The position numbers and the translations under genes were made by a program. From Bacteroidia bacterium (GTDB taxonomy: Bacteria; Bacteroidota; Bacteroidia; B-17B0; Aurantibacillaceae), in the NCBI GenBank assembly GCA_016787705.1, contig JAEUTP010000002.1, forward strand, positions 186,001 to 250,000: a stretch of DNA of 64,000 nucleotides, read 5' to 3'. How positions within the stretch are numbered: the first letter of the stretch is position 1; the number at the start of each line of letters is the position of its first letter. Below the pieces are notes generated by a model. That model saw nothing but the letters and a program-made list of their open reading frames with translations, did no database searches and was not told the DNA's origin. This document shows, in pieces, positions 27,677-37,469 of the stretch.

Positions 27677-27698
27677 AAACCTCGCTAAAGCGAGGTTT
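27674..27698 (-). terminator. intrinsic terminator of tRNA-His
   Basis: Minus-strand hairpin AAACCTCGC-TTTA-GCGAGGTTT (27677-27698 on plus) followed by a T-tract. It begins 11 bases beyond the tRNA 3' end. Confidence 0.85.
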
Positions 27699-27708
27699 AA
27701 ATTTGTTG

Positions 27709-27783
27709 GGTAAATAATGGGATTCGAACCCACGACCCCTAGAACCACAATCTAGTGCTCTAACCAACTGAGCTATATCTACC
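27709..27783 (-). tRNA. tRNA-His(GTG)
   Basis: The minus strand folds as a full cloverleaf. The anticodon stem CTAGA / TCTAG holds loop TTGTGGT with anticodon GTG. The 5' end carries the extra G(-1), paired with C73, which is diagnostic for tRNA-His. The T arm has TTCGAAT. CCA is not encoded (CAA follows C73). Confidence 0.95.
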
Positions 27784-27859
27784 ATTTAGGACGGCAAATG
27801 TAATAATTTTTTAGATAATTATATGCAGCTTTTTAAAGAAAATTTTGAATTTATTGGCC

Positions 27860-30800
27860 TTATCGGATAAGCGTTACGTTGCCTTTTTTAAAGCTTTCTT
27901 CGCCATTAATGCATTTTACCTTTAAATACCAGCCAAAAACACCAACATCTGCAGGCCTGCTTTTGTAAATGCCATCCCAGCCTTTTGATTTATCGTTTGT
28001 GTCAAAAACCTTTTCTCCCCAGCGGTTATAAACAGCAAAATAAACCTCATCCACCTTTATACCCCTAACATATAAAATATCATTTTTACCATCATTATTT
28101 GGTGTAAACGTGTTTGGTACAAATACATCTTCATCTAAACAACCCGCCGAATAGGCTTCTACATTCACGGTAGCGGTTTCCTTACATGGCCCTAAAGTGG
28201 CTACAGCTGTATAAGTTGTAGGCCTGTCAGGATAAGCAGTAACTGTATAACCTGTTGCAGGAGTAGTGCTGCCCAAAGGCAACCATGTAACTAAAACACC
28301 TGGGCTACCTAAATATGTAAGTGTTGTTGCGCTGCCTGTAGTAACAATAACAGGGTTAGCATTTGCACCTATTGGTATGGCAGAAAGCTGTGTAACATTT
28401 ACATTGGTAGTAAGCAAAAATGAACATTGGTTTCCTCCTACAAAAAGAGAAGAAGTAATTACTACAGAATATTGTGTGCTAATAGTTGGCGTAGCGTTTG
28501 GCGTTGATGAATTTGGAAAATCTAAACTAACGGTTGGCGTCCATGTATACGAAACACCACCCGAAGCACTTAACTGGGCGCTTTCGCCTTTACAAATAAT
28601 CTTTGCAGGACTTACAGAAACCGGGGGCGGTGTAAGTATTGTGAGGGTTTGATTTGCAGTATCCTTACAACCATAATTATTTGTTGTAATTACAACAACC
28701 GTATGAGTGCCCCCTGTAGCATAAAAATGATATGGATTTTGAACAGCGCTTGTAACGCTTGGCGTTGAAGAAAGATACCATTCCCAGGTTGTAACATCTG
28801 GTGTAGAAAGATCATTAAAATAAACACCGCCACCACATGGGTTTGCATTGTAAGTAAAATTTGCTACCGGTTTGGGATAAACTGTAATCTGCACTGTTAA
28901 ATTGCTTGCACATGTATAGCCGGGTGTATTATTTTCGATATGTACAGAATAAACCGTAGATACGCTTGGAGAAGCAGTTGGATTAGGTGTATTGGTATTA
29001 CTTAAACCAGCTGCCGGAGACCATGTATAACTGGTGCCGCCGGATGCTGAAAGCGATGCGCTTTGTCCATAACAAAAGCTTGATCCGGATGCAATTCCAG
29101 GCGTAAAATTAAATATTGAAACCGTAGTTGTTTTCACATCAGTGCAGCCATTTACATCTGTAACTGTTAATGAAACTGTATAATTACCATTGGTTAAATA
29201 AGTGTGTGGCGGATTAGTAGCAGTGCTAACAGGGCTTCCATCGCCAAAATTCCAGGAGTAAGGCGAATTTGTAAAAGTACCAGTGGAGGCGTTTGTAGTT
29301 AAAATTGAATTTGAACAAGGAGTTGTTGCTAAAGTAAAATCAGAGGCTGGCTTTGGAAAAACAGTAATAAAAGTAACCGAACTGTCTTTTATATTGCAAG
29401 TGCTTGGATCGTTAACTACTAAAGAAACGGTATATGTTCCCGGTAAAGTATAAGTTACCGTTGGGTTTATATTTGTTGTGGTTGTACTGCCATTTCCTAA
29501 ATACCATATAAACGTTGTTAAAGATCCGGTTGGAGGGGTTGCGTTTGTAAACGTTACCGTTAAAGGCAAACAACCACTTAATGTATTTGTATTAATAGTT
29601 GATACGGCTAATTGCAACTGAAAATCTAATTTTATAACTCCATTATTACAATTAAAATTATCTGTATTATGATTTGGATTACCCGGTGTATTTGGCCATG
29701 CTCCCGGTGTTACAGGAAAATCCTGATGAGCACCGTTAATAGCATTGCCTCCGCAACCTGCGCAAACGGATTGATATATTTTTCCCTGCGGATCAAAACG
29801 CGAAGTTCCTCCATCAACATGCTCCTGACTAATATTACCACCAAAATACGACCCATATTTTAACGCAGCAGCATTTGAATCAAGGCCCATGAAATAAAAA
29901 TCAAATCCATCTGTTGTGCTTTGCGTAGGAAACAATAATGGCATATTGCTTAAAGACACGCTTGGCAATAAAAAATTTGCCCCCCAACCGGATATATAAA
30001 TGTTGTTACAATTATCAACAGAAAATGCGGCAGGTGAAATGTCAAAATTATTGGTGTAATTTCCAAAAACAGTTGACATATTTAAAGTAGTTAAATTTGC
30101 GTTTAATCTTGAAATAAATTGATGTGTGCCAGGAACATTAAATACAGTGGGAGATGTAGCAGCTTTTATAACCGGTATATTTCCTAATGATTGGCCATAG
30201 ATGTAAATATTATTTTTTTTATCGCTTTGAATAAAAAAAGATTGATCGTATGATGGTGTGCCAAAATAGGTTCCGTTTAAAACTGCATTGCCGGCAGCAT
30301 TAACTCTTATAATATAACCATCGGCATTACCGCCTTGGTATGAAGCCTGGTATCCACCTGCTGCATAGGGAAAATTATTACTGCTTGTGCCACCTGTTAC
30401 GTATACTTCAGAATTATTTTTTACGATCAAACCGTAACCCGCATCGGTGGCGTTACCACCAATGAATGAAGAATAAATAAGTGTTGTAAGATTGGAATTG
30501 AATTTTGCAAGAATACCATCCTGTGTACCATTTAAACTATTATCAAAACCATTTACTGCCGGAAAATTTGATGATCTTGTTGAACTCGCAATGTAAATAT
30601 TATTATTTGCATCTACTTGTATTTCGCCTCTACTTTGATCTCCGTAATTTGTTTGTAAGCTATCATAATCAGGTTGGTAAATTGTTATGTTTCCGGTTGC
30701 AGGAGGTGTAGCTTGAACAATAAATCCATTCGAATATTGGTCAGAATGATTAAGACCATCATTACCACTTCCGCCAAGGTATGTAGACGCTAACAATGCT

Positions 30801-32008
30801 GTACCAGTATTATTTAGTTTACCAATAAAAATATCTGTACCATTATGAAAACGTAAACCGTTGTAATAGAACATTAAAAATGTACCACCATTAAAAGAAT
30901 TATCATAACAACCCACAGTAGTAGGAAAAGTAGTACTGCTGGTTGATCCAAAAAAACAAAGGTTATTACTCTTATCAACGATCATACTATTTATTGATTC
31001 TGTATAGTTACCCCCCAGATAAGTAGAGTAAACAAGATTTGTTCCGGTAGAATTGTATTTTGTAATTACAACATCTGTATTTCCGTAATAAACCGGGCCG
31101 TTAAATGTTGCGCTGTAAGCACCGGGAGTTACAGGATAACCAATATTAAAAATCGTTCCGCCCGAATACAAGTTGCCCTGTGTATCAAAGGTGGCGGTCA
31201 TTCCAAAATTATCTGCTGTTGAGCCACTCTGTGCTGCAAATACAAGAACAGGATCTATAACCAACTCATAATTTTTATTATACCCATTCGGAAAATCGAA
31301 GCTTAATACCTTATTTTTTAAAATATAATTACAAGCAACTTGTCTTACTTTTCCATTTATTAACTGGTATGCATAAGGTTTTTGCTCTTTGATCTCATTT
31401 ACATCCAGCTTTAAATAGATCGTTCCGTTCTTTAAAGTAATATTATCAACGCCTTCGTACTTTAAATTAATATCTGCCACATTTCCATGTGGCTTAATGT
31501 GAAAATTATACTTTAATCCGTTAACTGCTGTTATTACTTCATAATCAATATTATCATATAAATTCCTTAACCAAATTTGATGATAATTGCGCACATCGCC
31601 TTTCCACCTACTCTGATCATTACCAATAAAGAAATTTTCATAATCACTTCCTTCCTGATATTTTTCTGATATAGCACTAGGATTGCATCCGGCGAAATGA
31701 ATTTTATATGCATGCGATCTTATATCAAAATTTTTATCCTTGCCTTTTAAAATACCACCATTATGAATGCTGCGAAATTTCTTTTTATCATAAAAATTAA
31801 AGGTCAAACAATTTTTCTCTACAAATAATGCCCCCCCATCCAACTGGGCTCTGAATAAAATTTTGGAGTCCCATTGACCTTTATTTTCAGTAAATTTTAA
31901 AGCAGGATTAACAAAAGGCGAAACAACGCTCGTAGCCGAGTCGCCCTGGGAAAAAAGGCTAATAAAGCTTCCCATAAAAAAAAGTAATATCAGGCCTTTT
32001 TTAAGCAT
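27860..32008 (-). CDS. SBBP-repeat/PKD protein with T9SS type B (gliding-motility-associated) C-terminal domain
   Basis: A very large secreted surface protein. From the ATG at 32006-32008 it has 1382 residues and a good signal peptide (MLKKGLILLFFMGSFISLFS); an upstream ATG at 32032 would add eight residues. It continues with an N-terminal domain starting FTENKGQWDSK, a long SBBP-type repeat region with motifs such as VYSTYLGGNYTES and IYSSFIGGNATDAGYG, at least three PKD domains (SPYSWNFGDGSPVSTATNP), and a C-terminal FVPNTFTPNNDGKNDILYV domain that is the CHU_C/type B sorting signal. Proteins of this type usually are cell-surface adhesins exported by T9SS with a PorP/SprF partner; none is adjacent. 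Confidence 0.92.
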   Translation of the reverse strand: MLKKGLILLFFMGSFISLFSQGDSATSVVSPFVNPALKFTENKGQWDSKILFRAQLDGGALFVEKNCLTFNFYDKKKFRSIHNGGILKGKDKNFDIRSHAYKIHFAGCNPSAISEKYQEGSDYENFFIGNDQSRWKGDVRNYHQIWLRNLYDNIDYEVITAVNGLKYNFHIKPHGNVADINLKYEGVDNITLKNGTIYLKLDVNEIKEQKPYAYQLINGKVRQVACNYILKNKVLSFDFPNGYNKNYELVIDPVLVFAAQSGSTADNFGMTATFDTQGNLYSGGTIFNIGYPVTPGAYSATFNGPVYYGNTDVVITKYNSTGTNLVYSTYLGGNYTESINSMIVDKSNNLCFFGSTSSTTFPTTVGCYDNSFNGGTFLMFYYNGLRFHNGTDIFIGKLNNTGTALLASTYLGGSGNDGLNHSDQYSNGFIVQATPPATGNITIYQPDYDSLQTNYGDQSRGEIQVDANNNIYIASSTRSSNFPAVNGFDNSLNGTQDGILAKFNSNLTTLIYSSFIGGNATDAGYGLIVKNNSEVYVTGGTSSNNFPYAAGGYQASYQGGNADGYIIRVNAAGNAVLNGTYFGTPSYDQSFFIQSDKKNNIYIYGQSLGNIPVIKAATSPTVFNVPGTHQFISRLNANLTTLNMSTVFGNYTNNFDISPAAFSVDNCNNIYISGWGANFLLPSVSLSNMPLLFPTQSTTDGFDFYFMGLDSNAAALKYGSYFGGNISQEHVDGGTSRFDPQGKIYQSVCAGCGGNAINGAHQDFPVTPGAWPNTPGNPNHNTDNFNCNNGVIKLDFQLQLAVSTINTNTLSGCLPLTVTFTNATPPTGSLTTFIWYLGNGSTTTTNINPTVTYTLPGTYTVSLVVNDPSTCNIKDSSVTFITVFPKPASDFTLATTPCSNSILTTNASTGTFTNSPYSWNFGDGSPVSTATNPPHTYLTNGNYTVSLTVTDVNGCTDVKTTTVSIFNFTPGIASGSSFCYGQSASLSASGGTSYTWSPAAGLSNTNTPNPTASPSVSTVYSVHIENNTPGYTCASNLTVQITVYPKPVANFTYNANPCGGGVYFNDLSTPDVTTWEWYLSSTPSVTSAVQNPYHFYATGGTHTVVVITTNNYGCKDTANQTLTILTPPPVSVSPAKIICKGESAQLSASGGVSYTWTPTVSLDFPNSSTPNATPTISTQYSVVITSSLFVGGNQCSFLLTTNVNVTQLSAIPIGANANPVIVTTGSATTLTYLGSPGVLVTWLPLGSTTPATGYTVTAYPDRPTTYTAVATLGPCKETATVNVEAYSAGCLDEDVFVPNTFTPNNDGKNDILYVRGIKVDEVYFAVYNRWGEKVFDTNDKSKGWDGIYKSRPADVGVFGWYLKVKCINGEESFKKGNVTLIR

Positions 32009-32167
32009 TAACCAAATATACATTAAACTCATTTATTTTACAAGACGTTCAGTAACCCGTTGTTGTTAAAGAGCTTTTAGCTTATAAATGCTTTGTTTTC
32101 AGCTAAAAATATATAATAATCAACTTAGTATGCTAAAATTTAAGCACTTTCTACCGCGTTTTTTTAG

Positions 32168-32175
32168 TACTTTTG
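32168..32175 (+). promoter_or_regulatory. -7 promoter box of der
   Basis: TACTTTTG is an exact TAnnTTTG match 7 bases before the der ATG (32183), implying a leader of only a few bases. A -33 box is not clear. Confidence 0.5.
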
Positions 32176-32182
32176 CCGCCAT

Positions 32183-33490
32183 ATGCCAAATATTGTTGCT
32201 ATAGTAGGAAGACCGAATGTTGGAAAATCAACACTGTTTAACCGTTTAACAGAAACGCGCCAGGCCATTGTTGATGAAGTTGCCGGGGTTACCCGCGATC
32301 GGCATTACGGCAAGGCTTTTTGGGGCAATGTTGAATTTAGTTTAATAGATACCGGGGGTTATATTAAAGGCAGCGATGATATTTTTGAAGGTGAGATACG
32401 TAAGCAGGTTGCCATTGCTATTGAAGAATGCTCGGCCATTTTGTTTTTATCGGATATTATGGATGGTGTTACCCAATTTGACACTGAGGTTGCCAACATT
32501 ATTCGTAAAAGTAAAAAACCTGCTTTGGTTGTTGCCAATAAGGCTGATACACATGATAAGGCAGCTTATGCCGCCGAATTTTACCAATTTGGATTAGGTG
32601 AAGTTTATCCGATCTCTGCCGCTACAGGCAGTGGCACCGGCGATCTTTTAGATGCTTTAATTAAAATCTTACCAAAAGATGAAACCGCTATTGAACAAGC
32701 CAACATTCCTCGTATTGCCATTGTTGGCCGCCCCAATGTTGGCAAATCATCATTAACAAACGCTTTATTGGGCGAGGAGCGTAATATTGTAACTAACATT
32801 GCCGGTACTACGCGCGATACAATTAATTCGCGCTATACAAAATTCGGGCACGATTTTTATTTGATTGATACGGCCGGAATGCGCAAAAAAGCCAAGGTTC
32901 ACGAAGATCTTGAATTTTATAGTGTGCTACGTACAATTAAAGCTATTGAAGATAGTGATGTTTGCCTGTTAATGCTTGATGCCCAGGATGGTATGGAGGC
33001 CCAGGATCTTAGTATTTTAAGCCTTATTGAAAGAAACCGCAAAGGTGTTGCCATTATTGTAAACAAATGGGATCTTGTTGAAAAAGATACCAAAACGGCG
33101 CTACAATATGAAGAAAGAATAAGAGAGCGCATTGCACCATTCAAAGATATTCCTATTCTTTTTATTTCGGTTACCGATAAGCAACGTATCATGAAAGCGG
33201 TTGATATAGCCATGATAGTTTATAACAACAAGAAAAGGCACATTCCAACCCGCGAACTCAACGATTTTATACAAGGGCTTATGGATACCTATCCGCCTCC
33301 TGCAGTTAAAGGTAAGTACATAAAAGTAAAATACGTTACACAATTAAAAACCGAGCCGTTGTTTATGTTCTATTGCAATTTACCGCAATATGTTACCGAG
33401 TCTTACAAGCGTTTTTTAGAAAATAAGATCCGCGAAGAGTATGATTTTAGCGGCGTTCCTATTGTAATTAGTATGCGTAAAAAGGTTTAG
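32183..33490 (+). CDS. der: ribosome-biogenesis GTPase Der (EngA)
   Basis: An essential double GTPase that helps assemble the 50S subunit. Two complete G domains are visible: the first with GRPNVGKST (residues 8-16), DTGG and NKAD, the second with GRPNVGKSS (about 180-188), DTAGM and NKWD. A KH-like C-terminal domain (about 350-435) follows, ending in [10 protein letters not shown]. Length of 435 residues is standard. ATG 32183 is seven bases after a consensus -7 box, so the transcript is nearly leaderless. The gene stands alone and is followed by a repeat-rich intergenic region. Confidence 0.96.
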   Translation: MPNIVAIVGRPNVGKSTLFNRLTETRQAIVDEVAGVTRDRHYGKAFWGNVEFSLIDTGGYIKGSDDIFEGEIRKQVAIAIEECSAILFLSDIMDGVTQFDTEVANIIRKSKKPALVVANKADTHDKAAYAAEFYQFGLGEVYPISAATGSGTGDLLDALIKILPKDETAIEQANIPRIAIVGRPNVGKSSLTNALLGEERNIVTNIAGTTRDTINSRYTKFGHDFYLIDTAGMRKKAKVHEDLEFYSVLRTIKAIEDSDVCLLMLDAQDGMEAQDLSILSLIERNRKGVAIIVNKWDLVEKDTKTALQYEERIRERIAPFKDIPILFISVTDKQRIMKAVDIAMIVYNNKKRHIPTRELNDFIQGLMDTYPPPAVKGKYIKVKYVTQLKTEPLFMFYCNLPQYVTESYKRFLENKIREEYDFSGVPIVISMRKKV

Positions 33491-33642
33491 GGGGTTTTGT
33501 TGGGCGGCAGCCGGGCTTCTCAGGGGGCCGCTTCCCAATAGCTATGTTAACGCTCCGTGCTTCCTTGGTCAGCACCACCCCGATAACTATCAGGGCTTCG
33601 TATCTCTACCGTAAATACATCGTTTTTTCGAGAATTTATTAT
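33491..33642. other. GC-rich intergenic block, no gene
   Basis: Bases 33491-33600 are visibly much richer in G and C than the rest of the window, with GGGCGGCAGCCGGGC, GGGGGCCGC and the hairpin CCCGAT-AACT-ATCAGGG. CCCAATAGCTAT echoes the palindrome at 15389. No credible ORF, RNA gene or transposase is seen. It may be the debris of a dispersed intergenic repeat; this is inference. Confidence 0.5.
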
Positions 33643-33909
33643 GGATTAATTCGCTTTGCTCGCTGATCCTTGTTGGTGGTTGATGCTCAACAAATCCCTT
33701 TTCGCTAACGCAAAAAATTGTTTTTTTGTTTTATCCTTCCTCGCTGAAAGCAAAAGCTTTTCTATATTCAACCTGACAAGGATTAACTCACTACATTCGT
33801 TCATCCTTGTTGGTGGTTGATGCTCAACAAAACCATTTTGCTTCGCAAAACATGGCTTTTTGTTTTCTTACTCCTCACTGAAAGCAAAGCTTTCGCTCGT
33901 CGTAAAAAA
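33643..33909. repeat. two tandem copies of a structured 137-bp repeat
   Basis: Copy 1 starts at GGATTAA 33643 and copy 2 at 33780, period 137. A 29-base core (33666-33694 and 33803-33831) is identical. Each copy can form small hairpins: GTTGA-TGC-TCAAC in the core, a TTTT..GC / GC..AAAA hairpin after it (TTTTGC-TTC-GCAAAA in copy 2), and GAAAGC-AAA-GCTTTC in copy 2 with AAAGC / GCTTT in copy 1. The flanking bases differ but keep pairing, and copy 2 runs into the tRNA-Gln terminator. Confidence 0.75.
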
Positions 33910-33911
33910 AC

Positions 33912-33940
33912 AAAAAACCCACTTCTTACGAAGTGGGTTT
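33912..33940 (-). terminator. intrinsic terminator of tRNA-Gln
   Basis: Minus-strand stem AAACCCACTTC / GAAGTGGGTTT (11 bp, loop GTAA), arms at 33930-33940 and 33915-33925, followed by T residues. It is five bases past the tRNA 3' end. Confidence 0.88.
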
Positions 33941-33945
33941 TGTTG

Positions 33946-34016
33946 TTGCCCGAGCTGGATTCGAACCAACATAGTCGGTACCAAAAACCGAAGTCCTGCC
34001 ATTAGACGATCGGGCA
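33946..34016 (-). tRNA. tRNA-Gln(TTG)
   Basis: The minus strand gives acceptor stem TGCCCGA / TCGGGCA, discriminator A, and anticodon stem TCGGT / ACCGA around loop TTTTGGT, anticodon TTG. The T arm contains TTCGAAT. CCA is not encoded. Confidence 0.95.
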
Positions 34017-34130
34017 TTTTCTAACAGGATGCAAAAATACAACTTTTTTGCTTCTTACAAATATTTTTTACAAAAAAACCTACTAAAATTAACCAAGTAA
34101 AGTGCTATCTTCGCAACACTATTATAAAAT

Positions 34131-37100
34131 ATGATGACACAGGAGTTTAAAAAACTAAATAATATTATTGGCTGGCTAATCTGGGCAATTGCTACAGTTA
34201 CCTATTGTTGCACTATTGAGCCAACTGCAAGTTTTTGGGATTGTGGCGAATACATTGCCTGTTCCTATAAGTTAGAGGTTGGTCACCCACCCGGAGCCCC
34301 TTTCTTTTTGCTTTTGGGCAGATTCTTTTCTTTATTAGGTGGTGGCGATCCGGCCCGTGCAGCCATGATGGTAAATATTATGAGTGCTTTATCAAGTTCG
34401 TTTACCATTCTTTTCTTATTTTGGACCATCACCCGTTTAGGTATAAAAGTATACGGAAAAAAAGTTGCAGATCTTGCAAAACCTCAGCAATGGGCCATTT
34501 TAGGCGCAGCAGTTGTTGGTGGCTTAGCTTATACATTCTCTGATTCGTTTTGGTTTAGTGCTGTTGAAGGTGAGGTTTATGCCATGTCATCTTTTTTTAC
34601 CGCTGTAGTATTTTGGGCTATTTTAAAATGGGATGAAGAAGATAGCGTTAATCCAACCGGTGCCTTGCGCTGGCTTATTTTAATAAGTTATTTAGTTGGT
34701 ATTTCAATTGGTGTTCACTTACTAAACCTATTGGTTATTCCTTCAATTGGCTTCGTTATCTATTTCAAAAAATACACTTTCAGCTGGAAAGGTTTTTTTA
34801 TTGCAGGTATTTCTTCGGTATTAATATTAGGCTTTGTACAAAATCTTATTATTCCAAAACTGGTAAAATTTGTAAGTAATTACGAGGTTTTCTTTACCAA
34901 CCGAATGGGCATGGGTTATGGTGCCGGCACTATTGTTTTCTTTTTACTTTTAATTGTTTCACTTACATTTTTTATTCTTTATACCATAAATAAAAAAGAA
35001 CAGCATTATAAAATAGGTTTATACTCAGGTATTATCCTTTCTGCATTTGCAGTTATTACCTCTCCAAGCGGCAGTGGTATGATCACGCGTTTGCTTTTAG
35101 GTGTTATCTTGTACGTTATTCATAGATTCAAAACAAAAACTGTTACACTTCATGCAGTATTTTTGAGTTTTGCAACTTTATTAATAGGTTATTCTTCCTT
35201 TTTTGTTTTGGTAATTCGTTCGCAAGCCAATACACCAATGGATGAGAATGATCCTGAAAATGCGCCAAACATGTTATCGTATTTGTTGCGTGAGCAATAC
35301 GGCGATTGGCCAATTTTATACGGTCAGTACTACAATGCGCCAACCGTTAGTAAAAGTGAATTTGGCAGTGGCGATCCGATTTACGCTAAAGACGAAAAAA
35401 ATAAAAATTATAAAGTAATTGATTCAAGAAAAAATTCAATTCCAAAATATCAAAAAGAATTTTGTACTATTTTCCCACGTATGTGGAGCAGTCAGAGTCA
35501 CCACGAATCCGCTTATAAATACTGGGGCAATGTAGCTGATCATCACCGCACAAAAAATGTTGAAGGACGTGATGGCGAACCTCAAACAGTAGAAATTCCA
35601 ACTATGGCGGCAAACATTACTTATTTTATTGCCTACCAAATTAAGTTCATGTACCTGCGTTATTTTTACTGGAACTTTGTTGGAAGGCAAAACGATGTAC
35701 AAGGCCTTATGCGTAATAGCATGGAAGGTAACTGGGTTACAGGTATTAAAGGCATTGATGATGCCATGCTGGACAGCGACACATCGCAAAAAATTTATCG
35801 CGATAAAAATAATTTTGCCGAAAACCATTTTTACGCTTTACCATTAATATTAGGTTTGCTTGGCATGTTCTTCCATTTTAAACGTAATAAACCCGATGCG
35901 TGGATAGTATTAAGTTTCTTTTTATTAACCGGTCTTGCCATTGTAGTATATTTGAATCAAACACCTTACCAACCACGTGAGCGTGATTATGCTTATGCCG
36001 GTAGTTTTTACGCCTTTGCTATATGGATAGGTTTTGGCGTTTTATTTTTATATGATCTGTTAAGCAGGAAAGCTGCAACAATGGGAATTGCTCTTGGTTC
36101 TACCGCGCTAAGCTTAGTGGTACCTGGCATTATGGCCAAAGAAGGCTGGAACGATCATGATCGTTCGTTAAGAACAATGTCGCGCGATTGCGCTATAAAC
36201 TATTTACAAAGCTGTGCAAAAAACGCGATCTTATTTACTAATGGCGATAACGACACCTTCCCGCTTTGGTATGCGCAGGAAGTAGAAGGCATTAGAACAG
36301 ATGTACGCGTTGTGAATTTAAGTTTATTACAAACCGATTGGTATATTAAACAAATGCGCAGAGCCGCTTACGATAGCGAGCCTGTACCATTCACAATTCC
36401 TGAAGAAAAACTGGAAGCGTCTAAATTAGAATATTTGGTTATTAATAACTCAAATACAAAACCAATGAATTTAAAAGATGCGTTGGAACAAGCTATTAGT
36501 GATGATCCGGCAAGCAAGTATGATAATGGCGGCGACCTCATTGATGTTATTCCAACTAAAAACTTTTACATTAATGTAGATAGTTTAAAAGTAATGAAGA
36601 ACAAAGTAATTAATGTAAAAGATACTGCGCGCCTGGCAAAACGTGTTAGCTGGGATATGGGCGGCAGAAGCTACATTACTAAAAATGACCTGATGGTTTT
36701 AGATCTTGTTGCACATACAAAATGGGATCGTCCTATTTATTTTGCTGTTACAACAGGAGATGAAGCTTATGTGGGTTTAAAAAAATATTTCCAGTTAGAA
36801 GGTTTAGCGTATCGTTTTGTGCCTATAAAACAAACAGAAATGGAAGAAGCCCAGGGCGGTCGTGTAAATACAGAAGCCATGTATGATAATATCATGAATA
36901 AATTCTTATGGGGCGGTATGGATAAAAAAGGTGTTAACCTGGATGAGAACTGTATTCGTATGACAGGGAATTTAAGAATGCAAATGGGTGTACTGGCCGG
37001 TGCATTAATAAATGAAGGAAAAAATAAAAAAGCAAAAGAGATATTGGATAAATGCTTAACGGTTATGCCAGATGAGAACATTCCTTACGATGCAACAATC

Positions 37101-37400
37101 TTTACTATTTGCGCTGGTTACTACCAAATTGGTGAAATTAAAAAAGCCAACGAACTTGCAAAAAAACTATTTGATATTTTTGAAGGTGATTTAAAAATTT
37201 ACAACAATCAAAATCCAAAAAGCCGTATTGCATTTGGCAGAGAAGTAAACCAATGTAAAGAGTTGCTAAAACGCTTAACAGGAATGGCACAGCAATTTAA
37301 ACAAGATGAATTATCGAAAGAGTTTATTAAACGTATTTCGGCAATTATTCCACCTGAAGAATTGAATCCTGAAAATCAACAGCTACCCGAAATGCAGTAG
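34131..37400 (+). CDS. DUF2723 GT-C membrane protein with C-terminal TPR-like region
   Basis: A 1089-residue polytopic inner-membrane protein. The N-terminal ASFWDCGEYIACSYKLEVG has the conserved acidic residues of DUF2723, a family in the protein O-mannosyltransferase (GT-C) clan, followed by PPGAPFFLLLGRFFS. About twelve membrane segments occupy residues 10-660 and NQTPYQPRERDYAYAGSFYA is a family signature. The last 400 residues are soluble and end in TPR-like helices (INEGKNKKAKEILDKCLTV, YYQIGEIKKANELAKKLF). It probably transfers a sugar from a lipid carrier to periplasmic targets; the substrate is unproven. TATCTTCG at 34106 is a possible -7 box. Confidence 0.88.
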   Translation: MMTQEFKKLNNIIGWLIWAIATVTYCCTIEPTASFWDCGEYIACSYKLEVGHPPGAPFFLLLGRFFSLLGGGDPARAAMMVNIMSALSSSFTILFLFWTITRLGIKVYGKKVADLAKPQQWAILGAAVVGGLAYTFSDSFWFSAVEGEVYAMSSFFTAVVFWAILKWDEEDSVNPTGALRWLILISYLVGISIGVHLLNLLVIPSIGFVIYFKKYTFSWKGFFIAGISSVLILGFVQNLIIPKLVKFVSNYEVFFTNRMGMGYGAGTIVFFLLLIVSLTFFILYTINKKEQHYKIGLYSGIILSAFAVITSPSGSGMITRLLLGVILYVIHRFKTKTVTLHAVFLSFATLLIGYSSFFVLVIRSQANTPMDENDPENAPNMLSYLLREQYGDWPILYGQYYNAPTVSKSEFGSGDPIYAKDEKNKNYKVIDSRKNSIPKYQKEFCTIFPRMWSSQSHHESAYKYWGNVADHHRTKNVEGRDGEPQTVEIPTMAANITYFIAYQIKFMYLRYFYWNFVGRQNDVQGLMRNSMEGNWVTGIKGIDDAMLDSDTSQKIYRDKNNFAENHFYALPLILGLLGMFFHFKRNKPDAWIVLSFFLLTGLAIVVYLNQTPYQPRERDYAYAGSFYAFAIWIGFGVLFLYDLLSRKAATMGIALGSTALSLVVPGIMAKEGWNDHDRSLRTMSRDCAINYLQSCAKNAILFTNGDNDTFPLWYAQEVEGIRTDVRVVNLSLLQTDWYIKQMRRAAYDSEPVPFTIPEEKLEASKLEYLVINNSNTKPMNLKDALEQAISDDPASKYDNGGDLIDVIPTKNFYINVDSLKVMKNKVINVKDTARLAKRVSWDMGGRSYITKNDLMVLDLVAHTKWDRPIYFAVTTGDEAYVGLKKYFQLEGLAYRFVPIKQTEMEEAQGGRVNTEAMYDNIMNKFLWGGMDKKGVNLDENCIRMTGNLRMQMGVLAGALINEGKNKKAKEILDKCLTVMPDENIPYDATIFTICAGYYQIGEIKKANELAKKLFDIFEGDLKIYNNQNPKSRIAFGREVNQCKELLKRLTGMAQQFKQDELSKEFIKRISAIIPPEELNPENQQLPEMQ

Positions 37401-37411
37401 CAAAAATTACA

Positions 37412-37449
37412 AAGTGCACTAAAAACCATTAGATGTTTTTAGTGCACTT
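37412..37449 (+). terminator. hairpin after the DUF2723 gene
   Basis: A perfect 15-bp stem, AAGTGCACTAAAAAC (37412-37426) / GTTTTTAGTGCACTT (37435-37449), with an eight-base loop, 12 bases after the stop. The following TTATTTC is a weak U-tract, so it may attenuate or stabilise rather than fully terminate; the next gene starts at 37470. Confidence 0.65.
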
Positions 37450-37469
37450 ATTTCAAAACCTTTTATATT

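Noticed and set aside
28266..28652. 128-residue ORF antisense to the type B cargo
   Set aside because: Shadow of PKD-rich coding sequence with no independent support.
33643..33909. Possible CRISPR array
   Set aside because: Only two repeat units of 137 bases with internal hairpins; no 20-40 base repeats with spacers and no cas genes.
33817..34005. 62-residue ORF across the repeat and tRNA-Gln
   Set aside because: Runs through the terminator and tRNA gene; not a plausible protein.
33491..34016. Integrated element at tRNA-Gln
   Set aside because: No integrase, direct repeat of the tRNA 3' end or cargo gene is visible; repeats alone do not support an island.
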